A stretch of 64,000 bases of DNA, taken from NCBI GenBank assembly GCA_035556655.1, contig DATMFW010000026.1, positions 1 to 64,000 of the forward strand. Reading direction: 5' to 3'. A program made the translations under genes and the position numbers. Position 1 is the first letter of the stretch; the number at the start of each line of letters is the position of its first letter. Below the pieces are notes generated by a model. The model did not search any database. It worked only from the letters and a program-made list of their open reading frames with translations, and was not told the origin of the DNA. The DNA comes from JBDSKH01 sp035556655. GTDB lineage: Bacteria; Actinomycetota; Actinomycetes; Actinomycetales; Microbacteriaceae. Positions 62,350-64,000 of this stretch are shown here, one piece after another.

Positions 62350-62535
62350 ACTCCCCCTCTGTCATCGGCACCTGAGAGTTTCGCGTCCCGCGGGCGTTCG
62401 GTCGCGGGGGCTTTCACCTTCGGTAGCCCGCGTGCGGGCTTTTCCAGAGCGGCCTGCACGATGCGGTACGTGTACCTGAGAGATTGGCGGGGAGGCTTGC
62501 TCCTTCGGTGCTGCTGACGCAGCTCTCCCGCATCG
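62350..62535 (-). promoter_or_regulatory. Tandem glycine riboswitch upstream of gcvT-gcvH-gcvP
   Basis: Read on the minus strand, aptamer 1 (about 62535-62471) has GCGGGAGAG, CACCGAAGGAGCAA and AATCTCTCAGGTAC. Aptamer 2 (about 62470-62350) has TACCGAAGGTGAAAG, GAAACTCTCAGG and the closing GACAGAGGGGGAGTCCC. These are the conserved cores of both glycine aptamers. The second ends 26 bases before the gcvT ATG and its 3' side is close enough to hide GTGAGGA, suggesting control of translation initiation. Confidence 0.95.
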
Positions 62536-62564
62536 TGTGCGGCCCGGTGTTCGGTTGTGCGGCC

Positions 62565-62574
62565 AGCATACTCT
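62565..62574. promoter_or_regulatory. Overlapping divergent -10 elements (gcv operon / epimerase gene)
   Basis: TATGCT on the minus strand (62570-62565) would start the riboswitch transcript near 62558. TACTCT on the plus strand (62569-62574) ends seven bases before ATG 62582. The hexamers share two base pairs, the same arrangement as at 2392-2401. Confidence 0.55.
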
Positions 62575-62581
62575 GAAGTCC

Positions 62582-63571
62582 ATGCGCATCCTCGTCCTCG
62601 GCGGAACCGCCTGGCTCGGAACCCGGCTCGTCCGCTCGGCCCTCGAGGCGGGCCACGAGGTCACGGCGCTCGCCCGCGGCGAGGCCGGCGCGGTCCCGCC
62701 GGGTGCCCGCTTCGTGCGGGCCGATCGCGACCGTGACGATGCCCTGGATGCGGTGGCCGGCGCGCGCTTCGACTGCGTGATCGACGTCACCCGGCAGCCG
62801 GGCCACGCCCGCCGGGCGGTCGCCGCGCTGGCCGGCGCGACGGCGCACTGGATCTTCGTCTCGAGCGCGTCGGTCTACGCCGACGCGGCGACGGTTGGCG
62901 AGGACGAGTCGGCCGCGCTGCATTCCCCGCTGACGAGCGATGTCATGGAATCGATGGAGGACTACGGTCCGGCGAAGGCCGCGTGCGAACGCTTCGTGCT
63001 GGAGGGCATCGGCGCCGAGCGCGCGCTGATCGCGCGCCCGAGCCTGATCGGCGGACCAGGAGACTGGTCGGGACGAAGCGGCTACTGGCCGCGCCGGATG
63101 GCCGGCCCTTCGAACCCCGAGGGCCTGGTGCTGATCCCGGACGCCCCCGATGTGCCGGTGCAACTGCTCGATGTGCGGGACCTGGCGGACTGGCTGGTGC
63201 GCTGCGCCGAGCGCGCGACGACCGGGATCGCCACCGTCGGTGGTCCCACCCACACCCTCGCGGAACATCTGGAGACCGTGCGCGGGGTCACCGGCTTCAC
63301 CGGATCGTGGCAGGTCGCCGGCGAGGACTGGCTCGAGCAGCACGACGTCGAGCCGTGGATGGGCCCGAGGTCGCTGCCGTTGTGGTTGCCGGCCGAGGCG
63401 TTCGGGCTGAACGCGCACGATCTGACGCGCGCCGCATCCCTCGGATTGCGCACCCGGCCGCTCGCGGAGACGCTCGCCGACACGCTGAGCTGGGAGCTCG
63501 CGGAGCCGGGCGAGCGTCGCGCCGGGCTGAGCGACGAGGACGAGCGGGAACTGCTGGCGGAGCTGGCCTAG
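62582..63571 (+). CDS. NAD-dependent epimerase/dehydratase-like protein
   Basis: 329 residues. N-terminal NAD-binding motif LGGTAWLGTRLV (5-16), VSSASVYAD with the Ser/Thr position, and YGPAKAACERF with the YxxxK (Y and K of the SDR catalytic pair). It is an extended short-chain dehydrogenase, close to the isoflavone-reductase or WcaG-like groups seen in actinobacteria. Substrate is unknown. ATG 62582 is chosen because it begins the motif and has TACTCT seven bases before it; an upstream in-frame start at 62537 would add 15 poorly conserved residues. Confidence 0.83.
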   Translation: MRILVLGGTAWLGTRLVRSALEAGHEVTALARGEAGAVPPGARFVRADRDRDDALDAVAGARFDCVIDVTRQPGHARRAVAALAGATAHWIFVSSASVYADAATVGEDESAALHSPLTSDVMESMEDYGPAKAACERFVLEGIGAERALIARPSLIGGPGDWSGRSGYWPRRMAGPSNPEGLVLIPDAPDVPVQLLDVRDLADWLVRCAERATTGIATVGGPTHTLAEHLETVRGVTGFTGSWQVAGEDWLEQHDVEPWMGPRSLPLWLPAEAFGLNAHDLTRAASLGLRTRPLAETLADTLSWELAEPGERRAGLSDEDERELLAELA

Positions 63572-63577
63572 TCGCCT

Positions 63578-64000
63578 CTAGTCGCTCAGCCCCGCGCCGT
63601 AGACCAGGGCCGCGGCGGTGGAGATCACGGCGAGCACGACGCCGACCCCGACCGACACCAGCGCGAGGACGTTGGTGATGCGGTGCCCACCGGGCCGGAA
63701 CCCCCACGCACCGAACAGCATCCCGAGCACCCACGGGATGCCGGCGATCGCCAGCCCGAACGAGTGCGTCATGTAGCGGGTGCGGGTCGGTCCGAACAGC
63801 TCGATGAACTCGCCGAGGCTGCCGGTCACGATCCAGACCATCAGGGTGAATGCGGTGAGCGAGACGCCCGCGATGGCGAACCCCGACATCCGGGTGCTGA
63901 CCGGCCGGACGCGACGTTCGGCGGCCGCCCGGCGCAGGTACTCCACGACGGTGAAGATCACGGCGACGACGGCCGTGGCGATGAGGTCGACGACGATGAG
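63578..64000 (-). CDS. Partial membrane protein (5' end outside window)
   Basis: The frame is open from the last base of the window down to the stop at 63578, giving 140 visible residues. A GTG start at 63961 is possible, but the codons before it (LIVVDLIATAVVA) are hydrophobic and continue the first membrane helix, so the gene probably extends beyond the window. Four helices are visible. No family is recognised. It is convergent with the epimerase gene, six bases apart. Confidence 0.7.
   Translation of the reverse strand, partial: LIVVDLIATAVVAVIFTVVEYLRRAAAERRVRPVSTRMSGFAIAGVSLTAFTLMVWIVTGSLGEFIELFGPTRTRYMTHSFGLAIAGIPWVLGMLFGAWGFRPGGHRITNVLALVSVGVGVVLAVISTAAALVYGAGLSD

Overview
This is a gene-dense, GC-rich window. 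It has strong G/C bias at third codon positions, many GTG and a few TTG starts, and overlapping ATGA/GTGA gene junctions. DUF3117, DUF805 and DUF1003 proteins, a DtxR/IdeR-type iron box and a block that I recall as conserved around dapD, dapE, tatB and mrp in mycobacteria all point to an actinobacterium. The best fit is Microbacteriaceae, probably Microbacterium or a close relative. I see no rRNA, tRNA, transposase, integrase, phage gene or CRISPR array. The window reads as core chromosome with accessory catabolic and transport cassettes.

Layout. 1-5 kb: the end of a DEAD-box helicase, a DUF805 protein, a PHP phosphoesterase, an EEP-family membrane protein and aminopeptidase P. 5-11.6 kb: a set of poorly characterised envelope proteins. 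These are two paralogues with a six-cysteine domain, two translationally coupled membrane proteins sharing a variant leucine-rich-repeat module, and a calpain-type cysteine protease predicted to be a lipoprotein. 11.7-16.4 kb: an aromatic monooxygenase cassette (StyA-type epoxidase, EthD-like protein, AraC regulator, flavin reductase, HpaB-type oxygenase). 16.4-19 kb: a TetR-controlled ABC-2 exporter. 19-29.3 kb: a stress protein, an MgtE-like soluble protein, DUF1003, Mrp, a LysR regulator, a PLP lyase/decarboxylase with a transporter opposite an aldehyde dehydrogenase, and TatB. 29.3-37.3 kb: O-methyltransferase, DUF3117, mannosyltransferase, dapE, dapD, citrate synthase, dapC and ferredoxin. 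37.3-40.7 kb: the iron uptake operon efeUOB behind an iron box. 40.7-43 kb: a lipoprotein and typA. 43-56.6 kb: two complete oligopeptide-type ABC importers with three binding proteins. 56.8-58 kb: a DCC thioredoxin-like protein and a CPBP membrane protein. 58-62.6 kb: the glycine cleavage genes gcvT-gcvH-gcvP behind a tandem glycine riboswitch. The window closes with an epimerase-like protein and a partial membrane protein.

Regulation is unusually readable. At least a dozen genes have a -10-like hexamer (usually TANNNT) ending exactly six bases before the start codon, the layout expected for leaderless mRNAs. This also decides several GTG starts. In three divergent pairs the two -10 elements physically overlap; dapE/dapD is the extreme case, where one 7-bp sequence serves both directions with mirror-image spacing. 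Other readable control sites are a perfect 21-bp TetR operator, a 17-bp palindrome on the lysR start codon, an iron box, a three-half-site operator near 56.72 kb and a rho-independent terminator inside an ABC operon.

The two best candidates for undescribed biology are the envelope set at 5-11.6 kb and the monooxygenase cassette at 11.7-16.4 kb, in which two different flavin-dependent oxygenases appear to share one reductase under one AraC regulator. All functional calls are from sequence reading alone; no database search was run.
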